Source: Acanthopleura granulata
Taxonomy: Eukaryota; Mollusca; Polyplacophora; Chitonida; Chitonidae
Assembly (NCBI GenBank): GCA_016165875.1
Contig: JABBOT010000002.1
Coordinates: forward strand, 27,170,265-27,234,264
Direction: 5' to 3'
DNA: 64,000 bases
The position numbers were made by a program, and so were the translations under genes. This document shows, one piece after another, positions 38,451 to 51,075 of this stretch. Position 1 is the first letter of the stretch, and each line of letters begins with the position of its first letter. The notes beneath the pieces are model-generated. The model was not told the DNA's origin and searched no databases. It saw only the letters and a list, made by a program, of their open reading frames with translations.

Positions 38451-41400
38451 ACAAGGTGAAAGCAATTTGTAAAGGGGTGTCCCTCTTGGTGGCTAACATC
38501 TTTTCTATATCAATGTTTCTCTTCATCCAATTGTCTAAACTTGTTTTGTGACAAAAAGTAAATGTTTTATGACAAAAGTCTTACCCAAGAAGATAATTTA
38601 AGAGCTTAAGTTGGCTAGAAATCAGTGGGTGAAATAGCTAGTGCCAATTGCACTCAACTTCAAGGTCAGAAAACCAGGAAAACTGTAACTTGGCCTTATA
38701 TTTTCATGGATACATGTGCTTAATCAAGTTTGTATTAAACCACACTGTAAAATCTGCAAATTTCAGAGACAAGTCATATGAGTTGGGTGAATGATGAGGC
38801 TGACTGGATAGTGTTCAAACGCTGAGTTCAGAACAACAAGTCATCTGAATAATCAATTGAACGATTTATTTTGACTTCCAGTTCACCAGGCTTTGTAGAC
38901 CTATCAACTGCAGCTATTCACATAGAACACCCATAGAATCTTACAGAATAGTGGCCCATCTTATCTGGATTGACCCAGGATGTGCTAGGTTGACTTCAGG
39001 TCAAGCCCAGGTTAGATTCCCATCAACAGGGCCTACAGTGCCACAACATCTTTTCTTCTACGCTCTTTCAAGAAACCAAGGTCTTCATCACATGCCAAGG
39101 ACTTGGTCAAGGCAGCCCACAATTGTTTAATACTAGGTCAGGATTTAATCTGTTAATGTATCAGAGTTGAAGCAGTGACAGTAGCATTCTGGTGAAGACA
39201 ATACATGAATATCTACTGATAACTGGAAAGCAATCAAATACATACGAATAACAATCAAAGGCAGGGTTTCTTCCTGAAATTGAGCTGACAAATAACAGCC
39301 TTGGTCACTTAATAAATCCAAGATTAAACCTGCATGTATACTGTATACTATACACTGTTTCATCATCTGAAGCTGTAAAAACTGATACCTGGTCAATACA
39401 GCCTAAACTGTTTTCATAAAGGAAGAGAGGGCGAATAATGAACATTACTGTTATAAAGCTGTAAAAGTTGCTCTATTCTCATTATAAAATATCTTTTATA
39501 AGACTGCTGTTTTGTGGAAAACATTGAATAAGTAGTGCCTCTAGCTGGCTTTGTAAAAGAAGCCATAGGCAGGGCTATGGTCAATGAGTATGAGGTATGC
39601 CTGATGTAACAAGTGAACCACCACTGCTCTTTTCAAACACCTCACAGCTCTTGTTCCATTCACTAGCTTTCTTTAAAAGTGTATTCAACATCCCAACTTC
39701 ACCCTGCTCTGTCAGACGCCAGTTGTACTGAAATGTCTTCGTAGGATTATATCACAATGTGAATGACAATTGGCAGGTTAACTCACCCGATAACAAGTAA
39801 CAGTTTAGTAAAAACACTTTTGCACACTATACGTAGGGAGATTTGACCCACATTCTTATTTCAAAGACAGACAAAATAGCAATTAAAATTTACTACTAGT
39901 TGAGTTGAATGTCAAATTGTGTGCTTATCATTGGTTAGAAATCACTAAATATCCATTATGGTTTTAGCATTCAAGAAATAAAGCTATGGTTCAAGAGGTA
40001 TCAAGAGCCCTATGTATGAAGCACTTCTATGGGCTAGTGGTGACAAAGCTTCAAACAAAGGCTGCTTCATAACGGAAAGCAAGTTTTCTATTTAACTCAT
40101 TTAAACATGTTTTTCTACCCATAGGCACGACGGCAAAATTTGTATTTTATATCATTAAAAAGCGGTCTTTATCTTTTAATACTGTATATTATTGATTTGC
40201 TACCTCTTCCACAAGAAGGATGCGAGAGTAGCTGAGCTACAACAATGAGAAAACAACACCTTGCCTTAGCGGGCATTATGTGTTCATCAGTTCAGTTCAA
40301 ATTCTGCCTCTGAACCACATCGTAGTTCTCCATGTCAGTGCCTCTGTTCACCTTAAATATAAAACCTAAGCCCAAGAAACACACTTAACTGGTACAAATT
40401 CCCCTCTCTTGTACAATATGTGATCTAAATGTTTGGCACTAAGCTTGATATAGAAAAATAAGGTGTCCAAAATGCTGTACTGTTTTACTGTATTTACAAA
40501 GATTTTACCATTGTTGTCTACTGTCATGATGGCTTATCACAATTCATGTGAATCTGTATGGTTAGATGTTTATCTTGTTTATTACCACATGTTAAATGTA
40601 ACATGCAGCTAAACCCACAATGAGCTAACCAGCATCAACAGATGTTGTGGGCATAAATTCGGCCTGATCAGATATGATCGCCCAGTCTGTAAGGATGTAC
40701 TGAAGTTCCTGTTAATCATCTGATCTGATCCTATAACTAATCAGATCACTATGGTTACCACCTCACTCAAACTGACGTAGGTATAAAGCAAAGGGAGTGA
40801 TAGGTGAAAAGACAGCCCCAGATGTAGAGGCAGCTCACTGTCATCAACTCTGCGGTTTCTTCACAGTCCATGCTTCACATGGAGAAACATCAAACAAACT
40901 GATCAAACAAATCAACTGATTCAGATCATGTCTTCTTCCTGTTCGTTTTCCACTGACGTTCTAATTATCCAGCATTATCCACTTACCAAAGAGGTCTCTG
41001 CGTGAGACATTTCTTGACACAGCAGGCTGCACTGATGACAGGCCTTCAGATTACAGCTTGGCTACAGCGACTAACGCTGTGCCCAAAATAAATGTGCCCT
41101 TAATAATGTCCGCAAATTAAGTACACATACTAAAAAACTTGAAGACAGTATAATAATTAGATGAACAAAATTCAAAATGTTCTTCACACATTTAAATACC
41201 AGAGCAAAAGTCATCATCAACTAGCATATGCAGGGACCAAAATTGTTTACATTCTGTCTGTCTTGTCCTTCTGTGCTGATGTGCAAGTCAGAAGGCACGG
41301 GTTCGCAAAAGAATGATCTCTGATTGACTGAAATTGTCGTGTGATTATTCCCGATACCTGTACAAGCCATGTGCTTTTGGCTGTCAAGTTTCCCGCTTGG

Positions 41401-42491
41401 TCAGCTGATGTCATTCAGCGATTCCCACAGCAAAATGAATAGAAACTATATGTGCATGTGTTAGTCAGTGGTCACCGATAGGGAAATGTGAAAAAAAAAA
41501 ACAAACAAAAAAAACAAAAAAGTTAGGAATGACAATCAATGAACATGTGAGCCCACTGGGCTGATTGTTAAAAAAGGCCCTGACCACCATAAAGGCAACG
41601 TTGATGTCACAGTCAGACCTGGCCATGGAAAAGGAGCAACAGGAATACAAAAATTTCATCTAGATGCTTATTTTGTTCTTTAGGGGAAATGTGCCATGTC
41701 TGTGGTACATGAAACTTAACCCAGGCCAGTCACAGGGAAAAATGTCAGTATCAAATTCCACATATAGGCTTAAAACATAATCCACATGTTCAACACATAG
41801 GCCTACATCTGTGTTATCATGTACATGTATGGGTACCAGCTGATTAGATACATGCACTACCTCTTTAGGTGTTGGTACCACTCTTGTTTTTTTGTACTGA
41901 ATTCAAGATAAAGATTTTTGAGCACTAGGAATATACAAGTCATTTATTTAAATAATTGTCAAACTCAAAGGTATCTGTGTACATGACTGTGTACGCGAGA
42001 GATGGGAATTATAAATATGCATAAGTATATTTAAACTACTAAAATATTAAAAGTAAACCATATAGCTGTGTCCTTTATTTTCAGTGAACTGTGTTAGTGG
42101 TACATGATTGGTTATAAATATAAAATTGTTATAACGCTGAAACCACCCTCTGGGTTCATTGTATTTGTAACGTGGTTCTGAGATCCCCAGATTATGTTGG
42201 CTCTGATGTGCCCAAATTACCATAATATAAAGGCCTGGACAGATGATCACTTATCAATATCACTGTACATAGATTTAATCATCCTGTTAATTATACTTCC
42301 AATTCTTTACAATAGAACCAGTAATGCTCACAATGATTCTCACAGTGATGTAACCTTGAGAAAATCTTCATTTAAGGTTTTGTGCTTAAGTAAATCAAAC
42401 AAACATTCATCAATGATGAAGATACCATTTCAGTTTCAGCATGGGTTTTTCCAGATTGCATAATTTACGTTAGACTTTGTGAATGGTCATA

Positions 42492-42515
42492 TTTTTTTTT
42501 TTTGGGGGGGGGGGG
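42492..42515. repeat. T12G12 homopolymer junction
   Basis: Twelve T followed directly by twelve G. This purine/pyrimidine switch is slippage-prone and could adopt unusual structures. Plus-strand open frames beginning here (starting MNGHIFFFWGGG) are artefacts of the run. Confidence 0.9.
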
Positions 42516-45408
42516 TCATACGACATTTACTCACGCTATGTGTATTCTTGCAGCTATTGGGAGGTGTGGAGGAAATCCACGGAGAGCCATTCCTCCATCT
42601 GGAAAGACTTCAACACACACCCCACAAACATTCCAAATATCCACTCTGTCAGACAGCTTTCAAGAAGTTTTTGCTTCACTGCCAAGTATTGATTTTAGAT
42701 CGGGGTTTGTTTAATTTCATTTTACAGGTTGCAGTAAACAGCAATCTGTTCTCCAAGTTTACAAGCCTGGAGTGCTTGTCTGGCCTCCATATGGCAGCTG
42801 GGCTACAATGGTTACAGACAGTCCTTGGGCCAAGATGTCAGTGTCTTACCAGCTCACATAAACATTATCACAACCAAACAGGTGTGTGTTCAGCCCTGTA
42901 AGATGACTGGATTTGGAATAGCTGAAACTATGTCCAAACATTTTGGCAAAACCAAAACACTCCTATACAGTCCTTGGATGTTCTTTTGTCCATATACAAG
43001 GTCAAAATATCCAACAAAAAAGAAAACGTCCAATCTAAAACCAAGTCAGACTGTTTAAGGGTCTGTGTCAAACAATTTCATCCCACTTTATCAAATACAA
43101 GAAAATCCTTGCAATGCTTTCCAAATTTGACATTCAGGCACTTGAAAAGGAGTCAGTCTCAGGCCTTCAACAACAGTACATGAGCCTCACTTCTAAACTG
43201 TCACTTCAAAAGAGACCTGGAGACTTAGAAGATTACAAGATTATGCGTACTTTCCCACACATGTACATTTTAAAATAACAATTTCTCGCCAATCTGCATG
43301 CATTTCATATAGCCTAGTTTAACACCCAAACCCAAGTCCTCAGCTTCAATTCCAATTTTCTGCTGATTGAGAATGAAATTACCTTAGGATATTGCCTGAT
43401 TTGCAGCAATTACATGTTTTGGGTCACACAGAATGTACATTTTGAGGTCAAGAGCACCAAAAGCTGAGGTTTGTTACTACATATTTAGCAACTAACCAAG
43501 GACATATTTAAAATAGTTGAGCACTGGTCCAAGACATCTGTTTTCAGCTTGGTTTATAATGTCCAAGAGATTTCACTGCTAAATTTATCAGACATATAAT
43601 TCTTAATTATAGGAAAAAGTAACACTTGAGGGCAATCAATCACTGCAACTCTTCTCTTATTTTTGAACTCTTCTTTTTTTCTTTGCATCTTGTTTTTTTT
43701 TTTAAACCTTTGAAGGGAGGGAGCGCATCTGGTGAGGTGATTAATCCACATTTAGTTCTATTATGTTGGTGACTGTGACTTGCTCCCCAGTGCTTGATAG
43801 CCACATTTCAGGCCACGTGGACCTGTTGGCTAACTTCATTCTCTTCTCTGCCTCATGTCACTTCCCAATAACCTTTAAGTAAATTTCCACCTCCGCCTTT
43901 AGCTTTCCATTAGCCCAATATCTCAATGCTCTTGTCAAACACAGTAACAGGTACATCAGTTCAGCTGTAACGCAAATGAAGTAAGTGTTCCAGTGGATCA
44001 GCAAAGAGAGTTCCCCACCTGCACCCTCCAATCTACTTCAGATGCGACTCGTTACAAAAACGCTGGAACATACATCTAATAAGAAGTCACTCTCCATGAC
44101 AAACCCACGACGAGAACAAACAGAGGTAATAACACGTCAATGTACAGGACAACCCAAAACGTGAGGGCACAACATACATGTACTAGAAACTTGCATTCAC
44201 ATATAAGCCTGTCCTTTACAATAACATGTATGAGTATTTTGAAGAACAAGAAGAAAACCACACTATCTGCCTTTTCCAAGTAAACTGCTACAAATTTATC
44301 ATCATTAAAGGCTTGTAGCAAGAGCTTTATCCATTGTGCAAGTGTATTAGGAAATCTTAATACCTTGTATATGAAGTATGGGAAAAGTTGGTGTTAATAC
44401 CTTCACTCCTAACAATTACCTTAAACTAATACATTTAAAAAATGTAGCAAAAATATACATAAATTTCACAATTACATTCCACAGAAGAATACCCCTTAAT
44501 GTGCCTTTCTGTTCTCTAAACATAGAGAGTTGGCTTGATTAACAGCAGCCATGTTCCTGGCATCGGGTACCCTGTAACAAGACTTTATTTACACATCCAA
44601 CAGGTTAGCTCAAGCCATTACAGAATGATTGTGTCATAAAGTTCCATCAAAGCTTTCCTTCTAGAGTCTTCAAAAGGTGTAATACAGCCGTTAAGAACAA
44701 AGCGCGTGGCCTATATGACCATGCTTAACTTCAGCTTTCAGTCACAGGAGTGGTCTGACTCATGGGATTGATTGATTTCCTTACTCACAATAACAAGAAG
44801 TGATGGTCAACCAGGGGAAGTCGCAGGCAGAGTGTTGGGTTAACAGGGTGACAGCATTCTGGTCTAAATTCATGACCATTAACCCTAAAGCTAAATGGCT
44901 ATTTTAGAGCAGGCCTAACCCATCACCTTCTCCAGTCCCTACACACTCCCTCACTGGCTCAAGAGTCTAACATGTCTTAAGTTTCTCTAACACTAATAGA
45001 GTCTTCGCACATCACCGTATGCACAGAATCACCAAAGACCCATTTATACATCATTTAACTTTAACACCATACTGAATGCCATGACCAGAATTTTCCTTTC
45101 AAAGACCACCTCTCCGTATTGTATATAAAGTGACAAAGTCTTACGAAATTCGTATCAAAGAAGTAAGTAAAATGACCACGACTGAAAAGAAGATGGCAGC
45201 TAATACCATAAGTCTATCCACTAATCTCCCTAAAGGACTGCCAAATTAACATACTCAGACAGACATCAACATGTATGAGAACAACTTGTATTAAAACTTG
45301 AAACTTCATACGTCATAGACAGTGCAGAATCCAATATGTTTTCATGCCTTCACCAGAGTGGGGAATCAAGAGCGCCTCGGGTAAAGAGGATTCATCAAGA
45401 GTACTTAC

Positions 45409-45579
45409 CAATCCAGCTGCCCAGATTCCAGCAAGGCCTGAAGAGTGGAGTAGAGATTACTGCAGTAATCCACCATATCTTCCTCCATCACATCCTGACA
45501 CTTTCTGAAACCACTGTGGTCAGGGTAATCCTCAAAACAATACTGTTCTACCGGAAAAGATGGATTCTCAAAAACAGGA
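45409..45579 (-). CDS. Coding exon 3 of the distal isoform, acidic
   Basis: Minus strand, with acceptor CTTCTGTTTCCAG and donor GATTG|GTAAGTACT, both strong. Length is 171 bases: one base, 56 codons, two bases. The initial T completes AG from exon 48049 as Ser. The peptide includes PVFENPSFPVEQYCFEDYP, DHSGFRKCQDVMEEDMVDYC and SNLYSTLQALLESGQLD. The second half reads like a helix (leucine-rich SNLYSTLQALL), the first half is proline- and acid-rich. No family recognised. The trailing TG joins exon A as Cys. If an unseen exon intervenes, its length must be a multiple of three. Confidence 0.8.
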
Positions 45580-48048
45580 CTGGAAACAGAAGATGCAATA
45601 TGTTTATGTAATCAAATCTTATGTTTTCAAAACCATACCTGAGTGAAAACTTGACATACTACCATAGATATATCACAGTAGTCTTGAAAATGCGTTCAAA
45701 CTGAGTACACCAGCACAAGTCAATGACACAAACGTTGTTAAGTACATGTATTATCAAAACACTGAAATTCAGTTCAAATTCAGAAAATTAATAAACTGTC
45801 TACTGAACACCGAATTTAAGTTATTTAAATATACCTTGAATCTCTCTGTGACAAATGATTTTGGGCAGACAACTGGGTTATCAGATGCATAACTCTGTAT
45901 CATCTATGTGACTATATTATCCCCTGGTTGACATTGAAGAACACTTCCAGAAAGGGACTGTTTCACTGACCTTCCTAACATATAAGAATTCTGCTATTTG
46001 TGTTTTCAGTTCTGGTCTTGATGACTTCACTTGTATGTGTGTATACATTGCATGCATACATATGTAACTCTCAATGATGCTTAGTCCTGTACTACCAGAA
46101 TTGGGTAGACCTGTTACACCTTCTTTGCTTTTATTTACATTCTAAACATCCTAATTAATAATTCAAAGTAACTCTGACCAGCGGTGCCATGGCACATTCA
46201 GGAAATCCCAGAACAGGGCCATACACTTATATGCAATTTTCATTTTAAAATTCCAAATTCTGTAAGTCATACAGAGTTATTATGCCACTGTCATTCTATA
46301 CGCAGGGTATTTCATACGTCCACAAAGTTCAAAGTGAATATTTGCAGTATCCACAATATAACAAATCTTCTTGTTTCGTTTTAGAACAAGATTTCCACGT
46401 CTGTATGCAAGAAAATAATTCTAGCATCTTTAAAAGATTTATAGCTCCTCCTGCATTACAGATTTCACAAAACTTTCAAATGCTTGCATGTGCTTTGCAT
46501 GTGAAGAGAAACTTTTAAGTTTGACAAACTGGAAGACAATTTTTTCTTCTATTCCAGTGCAGCCAAGCATATAGCACACATAAATATACTAGTGTACTGT
46601 TCTTGTGATTATTTTGCACGTAGGAAATCTACACCATCCAGAAATACCAACTACCAGCATATCCATCAGGTTCTTCATGAGAAAGATACATACAGCTAAC
46701 ACTGAGTTGTCTCCCTTAATGCCTCAGGCATCAAATGAATGTCAGTCTCTGTGTGCTGCATGGGTGTAAGAAGATCAGTGATGGCAAGAAAGTAGATCTC
46801 AAGCAGCCTCATTGGCAAAACACACAGTAATTACAATCAGTTTATCTGGACTCCAACATTTTGTCATCCAACCCACTGATTACATTCAGCAAGAAAATCT
46901 GTTTTTCAAATGAACAACTTTAAACAGTACAAGAATTCTGATTGTAATTTACTTGGAATTAGTTGTGTGTTGACTGCTCAAAGAGGACAGCATAGCAGGT
47001 TTATCAGCCAAGGCAACATGAAGTGCTTAAGGAATCTCTCTTAATTCTATGCTCTTTCTTTTGCAAAGCACTGTGAGCTTAAACCATCTTACAGGGAATC
47101 AGTCTTCTTGTGTGAAAGCCCTTAATTTCTCTGGAAACATTTTTATGACACATTTTGCTGGACAAGATCTTCACAATACACTTTTTTATCAGGACATGGT
47201 GCTTAAATAAATACAAATAACTTAATTCCACATGTTCTGTTTTCTTGCAATTCATCGTTTCACTAAATGTACATCAAAGCGAATATCTATATAACAAAAA
47301 ATCGATGTGGTTGAAATTGATCAATTAGGCCGTAAAACTGTATTTGAAGTAATTACAGATCTTTTACATGTAATAATTGCATGCAAACATCTGCATCCAA
47401 AGATTCAGTCCCTGAGATCTAAGTACTTGTAACTCAACATTTATATAGTAAGTCCATATTTTTCAAATTTTTATTCAATATCCTTGCTTCTTTAATGTGA
47501 CTGGTCAATTGGCAAAATTGGCATTTACATATCCATCAATGACCAATCCATGAAGATTTAGGGTCATTCATCCTGATTTAAATCTTACAAAGTGTGTTTT
47601 TATTCAGTCAGCAAGGCTGAGCAAAGCAGAGATGGTGGACATAATCCCATGAATGATCACCAATGCAAACAGCTATTAGATGATAGCAATCCCAATGACT
47701 ATGTCATATATGATGAAATCATCACTGATGACTTCATGTGTGATTGTGGATACTGTCACCAACCACCTTCTCCAATGACTTCATGAATGATGACATCACT
47801 AAAAACCATGTGCTCATTATGATATCAACAGTGATAACAACAGGTATGACAGCTTCACCAATGAAATCAATCATCCATGACAACTACATGTTCTGGTGCA
47901 TACTCATCTCCTAACAGCTTGGACCTGAACTGGTTGAAATTGCAAAGATTGCTCAGATTGAGAATTATTATCAAAATATTTCAGAATCTTGAATTTTTTT
48001 TTCCTTTTTTTAAATTTTCACAATTTTCTCACCAAAGCTCTAACTGAC
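45580..48048. other. Intron between exons 2 and 3 of the distal isoform
   Basis: About 2.5 kb, AT-rich, no repeat copy recognised apart from the short resemblance at 46793-46816 to the duplicated unit at the window start. No coding evidence on either strand. Confidence 0.6.
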
Positions 48049-48206
48049 CTGATAGGAGGGATGTCAGGGAAGACCTCATCAAGATCAAACATCTCAGGAC
48101 AGGTCATCTGGTCAGAGGTCAGCATGGTGACCTCATCAAAGTCAAGGTCATCGCCAAACTCTCCATACTCCTTCCCCACGGACATTTTAGCCAGCATCTC
48201 CTTCAT
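48049..48206 (-). CDS. Coding exon 2 / probable translation start of the distal isoform
   Basis: The exon extends to 48233, where a TTTGCAG acceptor (48234-48240) precedes it. The donor is ATCAG|GTCAGTTAG. I place the start at the ATG at 48206-48204 because an in-frame TAA lies just upstream (48221-48219), making 48207-48233 untranslated. The peptide includes MKEMLAKMSVGKEYGEFGDD, LDFDEVTMLTSDQMTCPEM and FDLDEVFPDIPPI. It is highly acidic with hydrophobic residues, in the manner of transactivation or adaptor-binding segments (inference). The final AG plus T from exon 3 gives Ser. A SINE sits 111 bases upstream of the exon's 5' boundary. Confidence 0.75.
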
Positions 48207-48331
48207 ACCATAGTCCACTTACCCAAAGGGAGGCTGCAAAATACAAAATTTCATGGTACACTTTAACACAGGGATAACTAAGATTACTTGTAAGTCATTT
48301 CCAATCATTTTTCCCACATTCACGCTGTTTT

Positions 48332-48620
48332 GAAAGGATATGATTTATTTCTTTATTTGATTGGTGTTTTATGCCATACTCAAGAATATTTCACTTATAC
48401 GATGGCGGCCAGCATTATGGTGGGAGGAAACCAGGCAGCGCCCAGCGGAAACCCGCGATCATCCGCCGGTTGTTGGCAAACCCACATACGGCCAGAGAGG
48501 AAGCCAGCATGGGCTGGATTTGAACTCACAACGACCACATTGGTGCGAGGTTTTCTGGGTCATTGCGCTGCGATAACACGCTAACCAACTGAGCCATGGA
48601 GGTCCCCCGAAAGGATATGA
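48332..48620 (-). mobile_element. Full-length SINE with 12-bp target-site duplications
   Basis: The body spans 48344-48608 in minus orientation. It has the (TTTA) tail, GATTGGTGTTTTATGCC, AAGAATATTTCACTTATACG, the CAGCATTATGGTGGGAGG block, TGAACTCACAACGACC (box B, reversed) and AACTGAGCCATGGAGG (box A, reversed). Identical GAAAGGATATGA flanks stand at 48332-48343 and 48609-48620. Short open frames on both strands here are repeat-derived. Confidence 0.95.
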
Positions 48621-50901
48621 AATAGGCAAGTGAATGTATTCTGATATCTTGTACACATACACTGTACTTTCATGCATCAAAAAGAAAGTAAAACTAAAGA
48701 ACCAGTCATACTTGTTTATTTGCCTGAACTTATGTACAGTTATATATTTAGTAGATATAGTGAAATTAGCACTTGCAATACAATGTCAATTGCAGAGAAG
48801 CATAACACATTGTCGCATCTGTATTTAGATGTATGTTTCTAACAAAACTTAAAACGGTACTTGGAAAACACTTGGAGTCTGGAAATTAGTCAACTGATTA
48901 CTATGGCAATCAGAGAAATGAACAAATGCAATGCACGACAGGTTCATATCTACCTCCACATCTATGTATCCTCCAGTCATTAAAATTGCACATGCAAAAC
49001 ACCAGGAGTTACAATAATATGACCCAGTTTTGGTTTGGTGTACAAAAACCAAGTAAAGAATCTGAAGCACAATTTTCAAGTAATGTAGGTTCCAATCATT
49101 ACACACCAAGATAGCATCAGGAGCAGTCCAAATGCATAAACTATCATTCCTATGGCAATGGATTCCAGGGAGACTCTTTATGTTTTTGTTTCAGCCACAA
49201 CATTAAGCCATACCATTCCCCTGTTCATTGGTGTCTGAATGAACCAGAAATATCAAAACATAAATGTATGCTTCAATTTAAAAGAAGCTGACCATAAGGA
49301 AGACTGAACTCCACACCATACATGTTTCATCCATTCACACAAGGGGAATCAGAGTTATGCGAAAAACTCACATTTCAGTCAACTTGAATTCATTTACCCT
49401 CTGATATGGCCTAAAACTTAAATGAGCCTAAAACACATACACACATATGCATATCATATAAGTGAAAGTACAAAATACAGCTTACACAGTAGACATATCC
49501 ATCATTTTAGGAAAATTGTGAATCAAGGGGAATAACTCTACAGTTCTTGTCACAAAGATACCTCCATGAAGGAGGATACTGAGAACTCACTGCTCCGGTG
49601 ACCCACAGCTGGGTAATCTCATTAATACTAAAATAATACCAACTCAATCTTTGTAGTTAAACCCTCTGTCTTCAATTCTATTGTCACTTGCATTAAGCTT
49701 GTCTTTCAAACAAATGAAAAAATTTGTACATTTCTCTTGAAACCAAGGTTTTTTTTTTGAAATTTTGTCAAAATCATGAACTCTTGTTGGGACAGATTTG
49801 CCAGACTCTGCAGAATAGTTTTAAATACACCTCACCTGACTATGTCTTTAAATCTATAAAACATGGAAGGCAACAGCACACTTCTCCTGAAGATGACAAG
49901 TAAAACTCAGTCGAAATATCGAGAACGTCAATCATGCGTTACATTTCTTTATTCGGAGTTTCTATGCTTTTGCACTTTGCTAAGCTAGCTGGTGGATCAA
50001 CAAGATTTTGGAACAGCACAATGTTACTATATGTATACAAATGTACATTTGCAAATATGCATGTGACCAAGCTTTACAAAACACATGATCATACATTTAC
50101 ACGCTTCTTTTTATCTGATGACAACAGAGTTCATCATATAGTGGCTAACAAGTTTTGCTTTATGGCCAGAGAAAAGTCATCTTGATGTCATTGATGAATT
50201 AACATTATCAGTAGAGCCCATACAATCAATAACACAATCAAAAGATTTGACTGCATTTAATTTGGTGAAAAATAAGCTTAAAAAATCAGTGAAGGTATTT
50301 TAGTCTTTCATGGTCTTTTAATTCAGCAAGGCTACATTTTTGTGCAAATCTTTCCCTTTAAAATGGTAGCAACAATTTCCCTCAGAAAGTCACTCCCATT
50401 ACACGTTTTTCATCATTTTACCTTCAATTTCAAATATGATAATCGCTACATGTTAAGAACCTGATTTGTGCATAACACAATGTTCTGGTTGGTTAATTTT
50501 TCAGCTGAATTACACTTTGGTAATCTCTATTAGGAGTACACAAAAAAGGTCTTTTGCAACATGTACCATACAAAATTCAACACATCAAATGCTGAATGAG
50601 TACTTTAGGAAAGCACTTTAGGAAATCTGATATTTTGCTGAATAATATGGACTGCATAAAACCACTACTTGAAAAACACAAGCAATGCTCCAAGAAAGAA
50701 TAAATGAAAAAAAAAACAAGAAACAAAACACAGCAAATGCTTTTCATTCCAATATGTTAGCTTTTTGTTCAATGAGTTTATAACTCTAGTCAACTGGTTA
50801 CTCAAATAAAGATGCACTTTCAAGTAGTCAAATAAATAAAACTGACCCAAGGGTTGCGTTGAAACAATAGATAGACAAAAAAAAGTACCGTGCAAAGCAC
50901 T
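48621..50901. other. Upstream intron or 5' region
   Basis: No supported gene. A short block at 49887-49929 has ribozyme-like or retroelement-end features, treated in the findings. A minus stretch of about 68 bases ending at AGTCAG|GTGAGG near 49840, with acceptor CATCTTCAG, could be a small exon, but the support is slight. Confidence 0.4.
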
Positions 50902-51075
50902 ACAACCCCTCGACCTTAAGCACATGTACAATTTAACCAATAGATACAAATTCCAAGAGGTATTATTTATAATGCAAGCTATTCCTAAAATTCTGGAGTT
51001 GTTATATAAATTCGGTGAACTTGGGGCAAACTGTTCAAGAAATAGTGTGTATACAAGCCTTTAATAAAATGAAAC
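50902..51075 (+). mobile_element. Three-monomer repeat, left part (interrupted copy)
   Basis: Begins ACAACCCCTCGACC and matches the first monomer of the copy at 27849, including AAACTGTTCAAGA and TACAAGCC. It stops where the TTAA-flanked element begins. The remaining two monomers resume at 51912. Confidence 0.8.

Larger units (their letters stand above)
34261..45408. other. Intron-like region, about 11 kb
   Basis: Contains SINE copies (35521, 38380), a T12G12 junction (42492-42515) and the candidate exon at 37757-37807. A minus-sense CTTTG|GTAAGTGG donor near 40987, preceded by an ATG (MSHAETSL), might mark another short or untranslated exon. Its phase does not fit exon A, so I leave it uncalled. 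The three plus frames open at once around 42540-42660 look like chance. Confidence 0.45.

Noticed and set aside
40986..41045. Minus-sense CTTTG|GTAAGTGG donor with a short ATG frame (MSHAETSL)
   Set aside because: The ATG frame ends in phase 0 and cannot join exon A. It may be an untranslated exon but nothing else supports it.
42479..42901. 140-codon plus-strand frame and two overlapping ones
   Set aside because: They start through the T12G12 run, and all three frames are open over the same 120 bases, so openness is not evidence of coding. A TTCTTGCAG acceptor-like site is present but no partner was found.
47592..47786. Plus-strand frame rich in Asp/Asn (DDSNPNDYVIYDEIITDDF)
   Set aside because: It derives from a degenerate ATGA/ATCA-rich simple stretch (about 47630-47880). 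The composition reflects the repeat, not coding.
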